NCBI RefSeq assembly: GCF_021155765.1
Contig: NC_060108.1
Span: 19,927,025 to 19,991,024 of the forward strand
From: Diprion similis
Taxonomy: Eukaryota > Arthropoda > Insecta > Hymenoptera > Diprionidae
DNA length: 64,000 bases
Direction of reading: 5' to 3'
The notes below the pieces were generated by a model that was not told where the DNA came from, searched no databases, and was given only the letters and a program-made list of their open reading frames with translations. Position 1 is the first letter of the stretch, and the number at the start of each line of letters is the position of its first letter. Both the position numbers and the translations under genes were made by a program. This document shows, piece by piece, positions 22,245-35,200 of the stretch.

Positions 22245-25200
22245 CGGGTATATCGCTTCTGAACACTGTTATGGATTAATAACAAAATTACACAGCACCG
22301 TGTTTATTCCTGTTGTTGATGTGCCGCAAGTTATCGCCTGCCATTTGCAAAATGCAATTTACTCTCTCGTGCCGACCAACCATTGAACAGTAACTTCTGT
22401 TAAACACTCAAGATACGAAACCTTCGCGGCGTAACTTGTCCGGCACGCAGTTCGTTTGTCCAACCCGCGAAAGAGGGCAGCAGCGTCGTGGTCAGACATT
22501 TTACATACGTCACTTGTGAATAATGAGCTCTGCTAATCACCATGACTAGACTATGACGACATACATTCAATTTCAATTGTCCTAGTGAAATCCCTTGTAT
22601 AATTTTCTGTAACAATGCATGTACCATTAGTCGGTAACCTGTGCGAATACATACAGCAAACACTTACCAGACTTTTGCCCTGAATGCACTCAAGAGATGG
22701 CACCACCAGTGAAAGAGGAAAGACAACTTACAAAAATTTCATGGCAATTTTTGGCGGGAAAGTTTAAACGTAGTACGTCAAGTGTCGAGACTATCATTGA
22801 TTTGGTCTGACACAATCAATGGTAAGCTTGTGCGTAGAATTATTATGAATTAATGTTATATATTTTCAACTCTGACCGATTTTTATTTTAAACATACTTC
22901 TTGGTCACGTCGGAAAGCCGTAGAATGTTCATTAATGGGTTCTCGGTGATTCAGTATTTTTTTGGAATCAAAACCGAAACAAACTTTATTTCTGTGTAAA
23001 TCTTACGTTTCTATGATCAACGTACCATTCGTTTTTTCCGTCACCTGCATCGCTAGTCGTTGGAACATAAAATTTGATTAAGTTTGTACTAAGTATAATC
23101 TACATTTCTGCTGCCATTCTACCCTTTTACGTCGGCAATTTTCGATAGGTACACTTTTAATTGCTGAACAGATGTCACAGAAAACAAGTTTTATGTAAAT
23201 ATGAAATGACATTTTCGATGAAATGCCAATCTATACATGAAATAGTTTAAGTGCGGATAAATTTTTTATTTGCAAAACAGAAAACGTGTGTTTATGATAT
23301 ATAAATTGTTTCCTTGGTGAAGAAAAAGACGATTTATGTCTTTGGTCCGAAGTTTCGAATGCATCTAACGAATCATCTTCAAATCTTTGAAAATGAATTG
23401 TTAAAAGTGCTGTGATAACCGTGTCAGACCATATCACCTGACATTTAACAGCTGTTGAATTTGTGGAGCGAATGTGTTGCAATATCACTGACTAACTTAA
23501 CGATAAGTATATCAAAAGACTTGAAAGTTTTATGGGTGCAACGGCAGGGAATCTTCAAGTATGAAGAGGACGTAATGTTTTCGTAATTAAATATGCGGGG
23601 AAATTTGTATCGTCATTGTTTTCATGTATGGTGGAAATTTTAATTCCTCTGCAAACCCCATTAAAGATTTTTATGTAAGAGTATAAAATTTTCCCGTCTC
23701 TTTCGTTTCTGTTTACATATGTGTGAGTGCATGGCTATACCTTGAAGAACTTTCGGGAATTCCATGATTTCGTAGGAATTTTCTTTTCCTCATAAATTAA
23801 TTTAAAACGACTTACTAAGAACGATCTCGTATATATGTATAACCCTTATTTATTGACACTTCGTAAATTTCATTGCCAGACGACGAACCCCAAAGACCGA
23901 GCAATAAATTTAGTGGAAATTAAGTTCTGATTATAATATCAGTCGAGATAAGAATAATAACAGACTGATAAGTAAAAGCGGATGGCCAGGAGGATACGAA
24001 GTGAAACAGAGCGAGGCGGAACGAAGTGAAGTTAAGTGAACTAAAGCATTATACCGACCGAAGGAGAATGTTAATGGCCTGCTTCAGTTTTGTATATGCA
24101 GGAAGTAAGGCGCGTCCCAGAGCGGGCCGGCGCCCGGCGCCCGGCATCCACGCAAAAAAGATGCTTATAAAAAACACAATAAGACTGACAAAAGTGGGAA
24201 AAATCAAGAAGTACGTTGAACGAAGACAGACGTTCCTCCTTTAAATCCCATCGTAAACACGAAACACCAGTGTTTCTCAAATTTCTTCCCTTACGATCCT
24301 ATAATCATCACATGCATATTTCAACAAACTTCAGGTGTAATTTTATAGGTAAATATCGACGTATCACATTAAAAAAGGTATTACAAAGCATAATATACGT
24401 ACGTACGTACCTGTACATCGTTCTGTCGCAAATATAATATAACAAGAAAATATGATCCTGGTAAGTGTCAGCGTGAAAGAAATTCTCACAGCCACCCTAT
24501 GCTTGTTATAAAACGTAAAAGCTTTGAGGATTTAGGTACGCACAAAGTGGCGGAGTGTTTGAGTCATGTGTATTTTCCACTGTGAATAAGAGCATACTAT
24601 AATGTGCAATTTTTGTTTGAGGATCCAAATAGTTCACATTTTATACTATTAGTGTAATTTTTTCATCTTTGTTTCATAGGTTTCTTTATAAGTTTCTCAC
24701 TAAATTTTTTTGAACTACACGATTCAATTCAACGCGCATGTTGCCCGTAGGAACAGTTTTCAATGTACTGCGTACATTTCTCACTCAAATCTTTCAAGCA
24801 TCTCATACTTTCGATTGTGGAGGAAAGATTCTTTTATTTTCATTAATTCATTACAGTATGGCACATAACACACTAAGCTTAAGCTCGTGGAGTAAGTGCC
24901 AGGCTTTTGCATCGTGTACTTACGTGTACAATATTTACATTTCGGATAGCGTGCTTCTTATCTAAGTACAAACATACATAAAAAATTTAAAGACCGCACA
25001 AAGTATAAAATCAAGCAATCTTGACATTGAGCTTGAGGATAAAAATTGTGATGTCAGAAAAAGAAAAAAAAAAAAAAAAATTGACGCATATTATGCTTGT
25101 GAGACTCGTACAGGGTACCAATAATCACCGCTATACGAGATCGAAATGTTCGAGTATGATGAAAAGTAAATCCCTAATTTTCGGAAAGTACTCGTCACCT

Positions 25201-26440
25201 GTTTGAACCACAAAATGAGGATCACTGTTCGTTGGCCGGGTACAGATAGTAATAAGAAGCAAGGGTTATGTTGAATTGAGTCGCGTCGCGACGTGGCCCA
25301 AGTCTCAAGTAGGCATGGCAGGTAGTACGCGGATGGACTATGCGTGGCACGGTATAGCCATAGCCTCGTAATGATGTAGCTGACTTGATTCCGCTTGTCT
25401 CTCAGTACTTAACTCAGTTAAGTCGTATACACAATTCTTGTTTTTCTCAGTTCGCTCGCATTCTTGTACGGATTTTTCTTCAAAAACATAACTGCGGTAG
25501 AAAATCGTATAATCGCAGAGTTGTCGCGGCCTACGCAAACCTTCGGTGTGATTGTAAAATCTGGTATTTCAAATCCCTTATTATCCTTTTCATATGGTTT
25601 TCAATAGTCAAAGTTTAATTTTTTTTCCTTACTACCATCATTTAGTACAATCGTTGTCATGCTTCAGGATTCCAAAGGTCTGCGAAATTTTTCTGATCTT
25701 AAATCATATTTTACTTATTTTCGTGAGAAAACAGCAAAGTCTAACGATAAGAAAACTGATCCAAGTGCGCATAAAAAATACGAGTAAAATCTATAGTTGA
25801 CCATATGCAAACAGTAAGTTTGCGAATATCTGCTAGATTTCCGATTTCCATTCACAGATAACCGTATCAAAGTTGACTGTACGAAGTAACTTGCAGTGAT
25901 CACCGAGTAATGGTGCCAAGAATTACTTGGAAACTTAGGCGATAACAAGATTACGTTGATCCTGTATCTTTTAACAAATAGTAGTATAACGAGCGCTGCA
26001 TATATATATATATATATATATTCATTTTTTATTCCGTCTTCGTCCTCGCTTTAAAGGGAATTCGTGAATACATGGCCACAATAACGTCAACTGTGAGGGT
26101 GAGGGTCAAAACTTGGAAGGGTCAATATTTCAAATGGCTGACATATCGAAATTTCAAACATGCGAAAATAAAATGACGAAAGATGAATTGTTCGAATTTC
26201 GAGTTTTCCCTTTTCGACACCCATCCATCTGCGAGTACAATCACCATGGTCATAATTCCCAGCCGAAGAAGAAAAGTAAAAATTTTGGTGATTTTCTTAA
26301 CCAAATTCGAGTAAATCTCCGTAATTTATTTCACTTAATTTTACACCGACGTGAAAATCAGACGGACGAATTCGCATGACGCTCCAGAGACGCGACGAGA
26401 CGATCGAGGCATCGATAAATAATTATGGTTTCAAGGGTGG
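22245..26440. other. Pinin 5' region and gene-free stretch
   Basis: The first 500 bases probably contain the pinin promoter and a non-coding leader exon on the minus strand, with a donor at about 22663-22668. The rest is AT-rich and I recognise no gene. Items of note are a GC-rich patch at about 24108-24150 made of GCGCCCGGC-type repeats, and a (TA)n tract at about 25998-26022. No open frame here shows a family signature. Confidence 0.45.
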
Positions 26441-26875
26441 GTGCGGAGGTGGAATCTCCCGCATGCTTGCCGGATTCGTCAAGTCCACCTTTTTTTTTCA
26501 TCGTTTTCTGGCGCTACCGCCACGGCCGGTAGTCGCGTGCTTGCCGGCTGCCCCAGGGGTCGAGGAGAGCGCCTCACATACTCGTTCGACATGACATATT
26601 ACGGCGGGGCGATCGTCGGGCAGCGGTCGGGACCACGACGGATGGACGTCCAGGCGTCGAGCACGACGACGCCATCGCGAACGATCAGCGACGGGCCCAG
26701 GGTCTGCAGGGTCGACGATATCCACGGCGGCGGCAAGAAGAGCGCCGCGTTCGCCAGCGTCGCCACGGGCCACGAGCCACGCTGTTTAATGGAGGCACGA
26801 ACCGACGACGACGTCGGGCGATTGGTAATCGGTGCCCGGTGGTGTGTGCGTTGGCGCCAGGCCGCATTCTCGCAT
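26440..26875 (+). other. GC-rich, codon-periodic patch; possible exon of an unrecognised gene
   Basis: A 400-base block is far more GC-rich than its surroundings. The plus-strand frame is open from about 26441 to 27037. Within roughly 26588-26770 its third codon positions are mostly G or C and its first positions mostly purine, as in real coding sequence. The antisense frame shares the same third positions but has the weaker purine bias. A T-rich acceptor-like tract ends near 26531 and a GTAATC donor-like site sits at about 26824. I recognise no domain in either translation, and a CpG-rich promoter is an alternative. Confidence 0.25.
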
Positions 26876-26938
26876 TCGTTAACCAACACACCGATCCTCC
26901 ATATATTACACCGTTATACACACTCGGGCTGCACGTAC

Positions 26939-26960
26939 CAGCAGCAGCAGCAGCAACACC
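26939..26960. repeat. Short (CAG)n repeat
   Basis: Five or six CAG triplets with flanking CAA and CAC. It lies within the open plus-strand frame, where it would encode glutamine. Confidence 0.7.
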
Positions 26961-27039
26961 AGCATCCTATTCACTTGCAGACAGACGTTAATGCGTATAC
27001 ATGCCTCGGAGGATGGTTAGTTACGGTTCTCCGATAACC

Positions 27040-30000
27040 GGGATAACAGCCGTCGACAGACCACTCCGTCCAGTTTATTAAATTTTTTTTAGATTTTACG
27101 CCATACATTCATCTCTCTATCTCCATCGCCGAACTTGTAAACTCTTTACATGCGTATACAATGACACATTCTTTATATTATCGACGTAAATTCCCCGCGA
27201 TCCCCATACGGTAGATACCTATGCCAAGTTACGCGCACGGTGTAACTATTAATCATGCGTGGAGAATGGTACGTTTCTCTGTTTTTCTTTCTTTCTTTCT
27301 TTTTTTGGTTTCGTTGTCGTTCTTGTTATTTTTCTTGTCTTTTTTTTTATATGAAAAGTTATCGTTTTCGAATCAACGCGAAAATTCGTCGAATGGGAAA
27401 TTTGACTGCGGGAATGCGCATATTAAAGCATATTAAAAGATTTTTGCCATTTGATAATTCAAACAATGGAAAGCATAATTAGATCGCGATACGGTGACTA
27501 TAGGCGACCATATGTCACTGAACCTCCTGCGGCTCACCCGCGATAAAAGGATTTGCACCCCACGTGTGATATTTGCAAAAACGATCCATCCAATTTTGTG
27601 CCAGCTTTTTACTTTATATATTCCTTTTGTAAAAACACAGCAACGCGAATTATTGTGAATTTTTAATGGACTTCTCTGAGCATTGAAAGAAAAAAAAGCC
27701 TGTTGAGCCGGCACATTTTTTTCAAACAGACAAGCACACCCGACTTCGTCGCTGCTCGAGAGTTCCTTTTCACTGGAATGCGACGTTATTATAAACCTCT
27801 TTGCGTCTCGCCCTGAGAAATGGGTGAGAAGTGATGACGGGGGTGAAAAGGAGAGCGCAATAGTAAGAAGAAGAGAATGAGAGGAGATTAATTGCTTGTT
27901 TTCGAATCCTCTTCGGAATTTCGGATATTCGAAACACGCTGCATTCCGCCCTCCTTAATCCGTTTATCTTCATACCACGTGGAATGGAAATGGATTTTGA
28001 TTTTTATCATTTCCCTCTACATGTCCAACAAAAATTCTACACCATCAACGGATTAAGATCGGCATTTTCCACCGCGTAGTTGTTTTCGAAAAACTACACG
28101 GCACTAGGTCAACAACTTTAGCTATGAAGATTCACCCTCGGGAAATACTTTTTCCGATAACTCAACAAGTAAACCTGTGAAAACTAATCTAACGTAATGA
28201 TAATATCGAGCGATTGTTTATACGATTTGAAAACTTTACGCAGAATACTCGGAAGCATGGTGTTTATGAAGAACGAGAGTTTCGAGTTAACTGCCTAATT
28301 ACACTGATTGTCAGCAGGAAACGTAACTTTATACCGAACGCTTGGCAAAGTGTGATTTCAGGCGTAGAAGCATTCGGATGCGTGGAACGATGACACATTT
28401 TTACTTAGGTGTCAGTCAACCCAAATCGCATTCAGAAAACTAGGTACGTATTTTACAGGAAACGTGTTTAGTCAATTATCTGGCATTTTATTTACTGGGT
28501 TCGGAGAGGCTAAGCAAAGGTCAAAAGTTGAGCAATGCTCCTCTTATCACAGCAAACACCGTTCACACATGCTCGTAGCCCAGCAAGCACGATCGATGTG
28601 CCAGCTCTCTAAATGTGAATCAGTTATAAGTATACCACTGGAAGTGTATATACACTGGAAATCAGTGAATTTTCATTGATTCAAATTAAGAGAGTGCCGC
28701 AGGCTTCAGAAATCGAAACCTAAACTACACGTGAAACTGAAGACCTATCACATGCCAGCCAGCTAATCGTCACCGGTTACATTTGAGAATATCCAGAACC
28801 TAGCGAGGTCTTTATTGGCATGCCGATAACGACGTCGACGATAATACTGCACTACCAGACTGCAGATACGAGCAACTGACGAACTTAGGACTACATAATC
28901 ATTGCAAATTTTCCTTCCAATTAGCGTCGGTTGAACGGCCGCAGTGGCAATGAATTCCAAATGTTATCGACCGTTGTTAGAGTTTAACTGACAATTAGGT
29001 GGATACCTTTTCCGATAATTTTTTACTACTTAATACCCGGATATAGCGTGTATTATAGCATGATGAAAATTGATCGACGAATTAATGAATGGCGTCATTC
29101 GAATTGTTATCCGTATATTTACTGCCATTAATGAAACGATAGATAGATTAACACTAAGACGTGGATGATATCGAGTCCGAATGTGTATCTGTATATACAT
29201 AAAACATTGCACGTCAATTTTTCACACAGATCCGTATCATATGCAATAATGCAATAAAAAATCAAACATTTGTTGGAATTCGTACGGAAGTTAAAGTTGA
29301 AAGGGGGTGAGTATATTCCTTAGAACAAGTCATCGTTAAGATCACTCTCGTTTTTGATAACTTGCACGTTTTCGCGGTACAAGCTTGTGGCAAATGAAAA
29401 TTCTTGACTATCTGTTCAGACTCTAGTGTTAATAGATCCAGTCAGTCCATATCAGGATCGAAATGTGTGGAGGATGAATATAACGCACCGAGCTGACAAT
29501 TGAAGGCGATTTAACCGATAATTGGATACTTGACTAATTTCAGAGAACCATGGAAGTCTTTTGCCGGGGTCAGGTATACCATTAGGTACAGCAGGTGTCA
29601 TTCGACGGAGGTTCAAAAGCATCATGAGGCCAGGTCAATGGGTGATGATTCTACGTATTAGCGACAATGAATCACTGCTACTATTCCACTATCACTGATA
29701 CTGTTATACTACCGTACAATCATCCCAAGAAGCGCTATATAGCAGTGTGCAGCGAGGTTTCTACTGGTGGTGGTGATCCTACGTCACGTTGAAAGCGCCG
29801 AGCGCCTTGGATCCTGATTTATTTCACGGCGCACTTAATTGCCATTTGGCGGGGCGTTGAGAACTGAGAGAGACGGGGCGATATCGGGACGTTTCGCTTC
29901 CTCCAGGCGTGTTTATATGCTGCCAACGGCACGGGCAACGACGCGCCACCGTTCGCCTCTTGGTGCACTTTCGGCCGAAGGAATTCGGTAGCCGAGGCAT

Positions 30001-30820
30001 CAACTATAACTACATGGAAAGATCGGACACGATACGGAGAGGCTGCTACGTGTTTTATCCACCGTTCCAATCGCCTGCATGGGATAAATTCGTTTAATTT
30101 CCTCACCCGAGAGTTTATTTGCATCGTTTCGTTTTATGCCTTTCACGATTGTCGCTATTCCAATGATGGGATACAGGCATGTTCAAAAAGCATGTTCAAA
30201 TTTTATTTATCACAGGAAAAACGAAGATGGTCATCCTTGCACTCGACCTCTGACATTCCCGTATTTTTGTTTTTTTTTTTGGTCGCGAATCCTCATCTCG
30301 TGCACGCGTTCAAAGATAAAACAAAAACAACCCCACGCTAGTCGCTCGGAAACGCAAATAACTACGACGGAGTGTTTCTCTTTTTGCATCGCATATTTGG
30401 TTCGTCAGAGATTCCGGCGGAACATAAATCTGGCTCAAGAGTTTAATAATCTCGTAAGAATGTTGAACGGTGCAAACGCAAGCTGAGATATTCCTGAAGC
30501 GAGAGTGCGGCGCATCTACCTTGTAGGAAAACTCACTCGCATTAAAGAATTTTCTATACAAAACTGGAAGATTGTGTATGAACTTTGTTCCAAATTTCAC
30601 AATACACTATCAGGCTTAGAATAAAATCAAGATCAATCGAATCCAATCGAACCCCAGCCACGCTGGTCTCGATAATTTCAAATCCATGGATTTCCCCAAC
30701 TAATGACCGCAGCTTACATAAGAGGCGGGTTCTCAGAGGTGCGGGAACAACGATTGATCACGTGATACTTGCGATAAGGACACGCCGAGGGAAGCGATAA
30801 GGTAGGGAAAGAGAGGAAAA
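27040..30820. other. Gene-free stretch
   Basis: AT-rich intergenic sequence with T-rich low-complexity blocks at about 27270-27350. I found no open frame with a family signature, no RNA gene and no clear repeat family. Part of it may be regulatory sequence of the plus-strand leucine-rich-repeat gene. Confidence 0.5.
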
Positions 30821-30831
30821 CGATGACGACA

Positions 30832-30877
30832 ACGGTGGTGGTGGTGGTGGTGGTGGTGGTGGTGGTGGTGGTGGTGG
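30832..30877. repeat. (TGG)n trinucleotide repeat
   Basis: About fifteen perfect GGT/TGG triplets. The minus-strand frame would give a proline run, but that frame has no other coding character. Some 130 bases downstream lies an AGC-rich stretch (about 31010-31060). Confidence 0.9.
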
Positions 30878-30959
30878 CCGAAGCGAGGAGGACTGATCAT
30901 CCCAGCGCTCTTGTCGAGAACTTAGGCCAGCCGATCTGAGCTGTATAAGTACGACTTTC

Positions 30960-32220
30960 AAAGAGCTTGGCGCGCTAATGCTACCACCGCCTCCAGAGAG
31001 TGAGCAGAACCAGGAGCAAAAGCAGCAGCAGTAGCAGCAGCACTGGCAGCAGAGTAGCAGCCGCGCGCGAGTTGCTTTGAAACCGCGTACGAAAGTAAAA
31101 GAAGCTTATTGTTAGTGAGCCTCTGACAGCGGCTGTTGGAACATAGAAAACTAAACCACGACCCCGACGCGGAAAGTAGTTATAGTTTTCTTCTGGCATT
31201 CGTTCTCGTTCGTTCTCATTCGTATAAGCCCCGAGTCGACGGATCAATCGTTTCGAGTTTCCACCGGGAGTTTCACACACAGTGTTTCTCTCTCGCCAGG
31301 CACGCGCCCTTCAGTTCCGTGTTTTACAACAGTGCATATATATGTATATATACAGAGGCGCGTGTACTCCGAGTGTCTGTGTGCCCGTTCATTTAACTAC
31401 GTCGACGTTTTGACGTCGACATCGACGGAAAACGAGAGATATTACAGCGCGCGCGCGCGCTAACTAGGAGGTATCAGTGGTACATGAGCTCGTGCACCGA
31501 CGGACTTTGTCCACCCTTGATCGATGGTTCGATGAAGCTGCAGTGTGTCTGACTGGACCGGAACCAAGCTTTTCAAACCAATATTCTTCGACCCGGTGTT
31601 GTCTCCACTCCGATATACCGAATCCATGTGACTTTGACTCCACCGCAAGTGCAGTTCTCGCAGCCTCCGGGTAATAAGGTGTTCGTGTCACAAAGGGCAA
31701 GATCTTTTCATTGCCAGTGTTACGCGGTTTGAAAGTAAGAAAATTACTTGGACATTGAAGGTCGGCAGTGTTTTCCATCCGCGAACTATCGACAAGACCC
31801 TTCGAATGAGAAACATTACGCGAAGTCGTTGAGGACTTTGACGACACAAACGCAGATTCTCTCCGGTCGACGGTTTCTCCTGGTGACTACAGGCAGCGCA
31901 GAGTGGCGCCAATAAGACCGGCGCTAGCGTGTTCGGATGTCCGATTGTCAGGTTGAGTCGAGCAGGCGCTCGACTGTTAACCGTCGTCACTCGTCCCTTG
32001 GGTGTCAGGGTCAACGTGGCCGCGTCCTGACATTCACCGTGATTGCGGTAGAAGAGGAGGTGCTCTGGATGTAAGAAGGTCGACGAACGATCGTTTTCAG
32101 TTGCAGTGAAAGAAGGAAAGCAGAAAGAAAAACGCGAGAAAAGAGAACTATTCTGAAAAGCGAAGGGAAAGTGAGGGGAGTAAAGTGATTGAATAATAAC
32201 AAGGGTAGAAAGACAATCGG
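30960..32220 (+). promoter_or_regulatory. Probable promoter and 5' leader of the leucine-rich-repeat gene
   Basis: Sequence directly upstream of the ATG at 32221 is richer in GC than the intergenic DNA to its left. It contains AGC repeats (31010-31060), a GTCGAC/GACGTC cluster (about 31400-31425) and a (GC)n run (about 31447-31460). No gene other than the downstream one starts nearby. The transcription start was not identified, and leader introns are possible. Confidence 0.35.
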
Positions 32221-35200
32221 ATGGTAATAGTGGTGATCCTAATCATGTCGGGTCTTTTGTACACGCTTCTTGGTCTGGCGGCCAGTTCTACGTTGCACTG
32301 TGCGGTTCGCCGAGAAATCAGCCCGTGCACGTGTCGTCGACAGGAATTTGGGACCATGGCGGTGTTACACGGAAACGGAAACCCGACGGTAACGGAACTG
32401 ATACATGTCGAATGCGAGCAGATGCAGTCGTTCAATCAAGTCGCCGAAGCGCTTCGCGGTAGATTCGTACCCGAGCAACAAATCACACTGAAAGTCGCTT
32501 ATTCGCATCTTCACGACATCTCAAGGCATGACTTCAAGGAGCTGCGGATGACAATTACCAACCTTCAACTCAACTACAACAACCTCGGGTACGACCTTAT
32601 CTAGTTCCACCTCCTTTTGTCGGGCGCATCTCGAAACCTAAATAAATAATCCGTCTCATATTCATTCGGATCTGCACGACAATCGGTAAACACGTGAAGA
32701 AGTTCTCTTCTCTTGAATGACCATTGGATTGTCATGCAGAGTTATATTGCTGAAACGATACTCTAAACTTTTTTCGCAAACCGCTTTGGAAAGCAGTTAT
32801 TTTAAAATTACTGGAAATTACTTGAAAAATTACTTGAAATTATTGCAATCGTTTGTCACCCGATCTATGAGAGAATACTATCTCGGTTGTAGTTAATTGT
32901 TCATGAGATTGATTTTTCGTTCAATGTTACGATTCCCAATGTGTTTTTAACCGACTTAGTGGAAAATTATTATTTGAATTGGCACAATAGTGTTTGAGAT
33001 TATTCAGACGAATGGTGTGTAACAGTTGAAACTTAAATGCATAATTAGCAAAGCTTTTGTTCTATTTCATCAAACGTTTTCCTAATGCAGGCTATCCGGC
33101 TTTTAGAGTAACCCGAGCCAATCATTAACGCGAGTTTCAAAAAGGATATGATGAAATGAAACTCGAGTTGAGCAATTTGGTCTTTAAGCGATATACTTAT
33201 AATATACAGTTTTCTCAAAAATATGTGTAAGAGGAGCAATTTGAACCTACGTCTTCATCAGCTCAGGGAAAAAGTTGGTCACGTAAACTATGCCACCATC
33301 GCATTGGTATAATATTTTTTGGAATAGATGATGCAATTGGTTAATGTTTTTCATAAGTCAGTATTGAAGCGTCCTTGAGAAAACTGAAATATCGCAACTC
33401 CGTTCATAATGAATATTATTGGTTCGATGAATGTCGCTGTTTGATAGGAATTCAAAAAAACTGCGCTGTCGGATACGCGATGTAGTATCTTTTTACTAGG
33501 GTTCACGGCTACGTCGATAAAGCTCGTCGACTATTACCACATCTGTGCTTGCGAAAGAAAATAAGAAACTCCAAAAAACTTGGGCGTGCGTAGATATATG
33601 TATACGCAGGTATGTACGTACGACACAACCATCGGCCCAATTGCACCCTGAAGGACTTGAAGAGACGCGCACAAAGTGCTCGCGCAGTGATTCTTCGTTT
33701 GTCTTAAACAATTTAGCTGTCAATTATCTCGCCGTGCCGACAGGAATAACAAGCAGGAACGAAGTGGTCCCTGTAATTGGTTAATTCACAGCTGGGCAAA
33801 GAGTATATTTGCAACGTTTGCTTAATTGATTGGGTTAGGCATGAGGTCGAAGGTTCTCGACGGCTACTCGGGTAATTGGTCGATTGAAATCAAAATCTCG
33901 CTCTAATCGCTGCGCTGCACGGTTAAACTCTCTAGGCTATCCAAATTCCCGGCCATTGGATCAAAAATCCGACGACAGTGCACTGATTCGTAGTTAAACA
34001 AACGCCACAATTGTATCCGGAGTCAGTGGACTTGCTAATCCGCTTTTAACTGCATCCCAAGACGCAAGAATTACGTAACTATCTAATTCCGCGATGAAAC
34101 GAACTCACGAAGCCGGATCTATGCGATTAACGATGGAAAAGTGCGAGCTTCGAAAATTGGGGGGAAAACGTAAGAACCTTGTCGAGGTGGGCGGGGGCCG
34201 GGACGGAAGGAACGGCGACGGTTGGCTCGTCGTTCTTACAACGCGTAACGTAATCTTAATCTTGGTGACCTTTTCGGGGGAGCGCGTAGTTATCACAATG
34301 CCCTACATTTATCATCCAGCGACGAGTAATTAAATCGTAAACCACAACAACTTGACATTAAGTGAATTAACGACGATAAGAGAATTTTATTCGGGCTGCA
34401 ATTTTCAACGAAACTTGGCGCCACCTCAACATTCGATTTCCCCCATTTGGCTTTGGGGAAGGTTGCAAACTAAACGGGAGAAATTTCACAAATATCGAGA
34501 CAGGGGCAGGGAAATGTTTTCGAAACATATTCTCGACTAAAGTAAATTCCGAGTAGACTTCTTTGACTAAAGCTTCCGGGAATCTCCTACGCAATGTGAA
34601 GGTTAGAGGGCACCGTTGTAAATTGTAGTGGTTAATTGTCTAATAAAACTTCTTTCCCTGATTGACCGTATTAAGATCTGCCCACTTTCCCAGTATTTTT
34701 TTCACCAGCTTTTGATCTTCCGAGCCCGGAATTCATAATTTCGTCTTGCTTTCCCATTTTTCACCAAGTTCAGCTTCGACGATTCGTTCAACCGCTTATT
34801 TATTCGCTTCTGGTCAATCTTGTCAAATAATATATCCGTGAGAAAATTACAACATTCGAGGCTGATTTGTGAAAATGATACGTCAATTTTAAAGAGATTA
34901 AACCTGCTCAACTAATTCATATGGAAATTTCCGCAACGGCAGTCAGTAATCTGGCTAATCTCAATTATCTTGCGGTGGTTTCATTTTACAAAAAATAAAT
35001 GGCAGACTTTTCATAAACTAAATATGTTTTTTTTTTGCACTTTCAACATAAATAATTGCATAGAAATCCACAAGATGCACAAAGTACGTAAAAAGTTATA
35101 TGCTTCACAGTGGTTGCATACCATGGCATCAATTGTCACATCAATAGACTCTTTTTCCAACAAGAGGTTAAAACTGTGAAAATGAGATGAATAATTTGTC

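Noticed and set aside
26498-26889. Minus-strand frames in the GC-rich patch as the coding strand
   Set aside because: They share third positions with the plus frame, but first positions are only about half purine, a weaker coding signal. Not fully excluded.
30758-30961. Polyproline minus-strand frame
   Set aside because: It is the translation of the (TGG)n microsatellite and lacks any other coding support.
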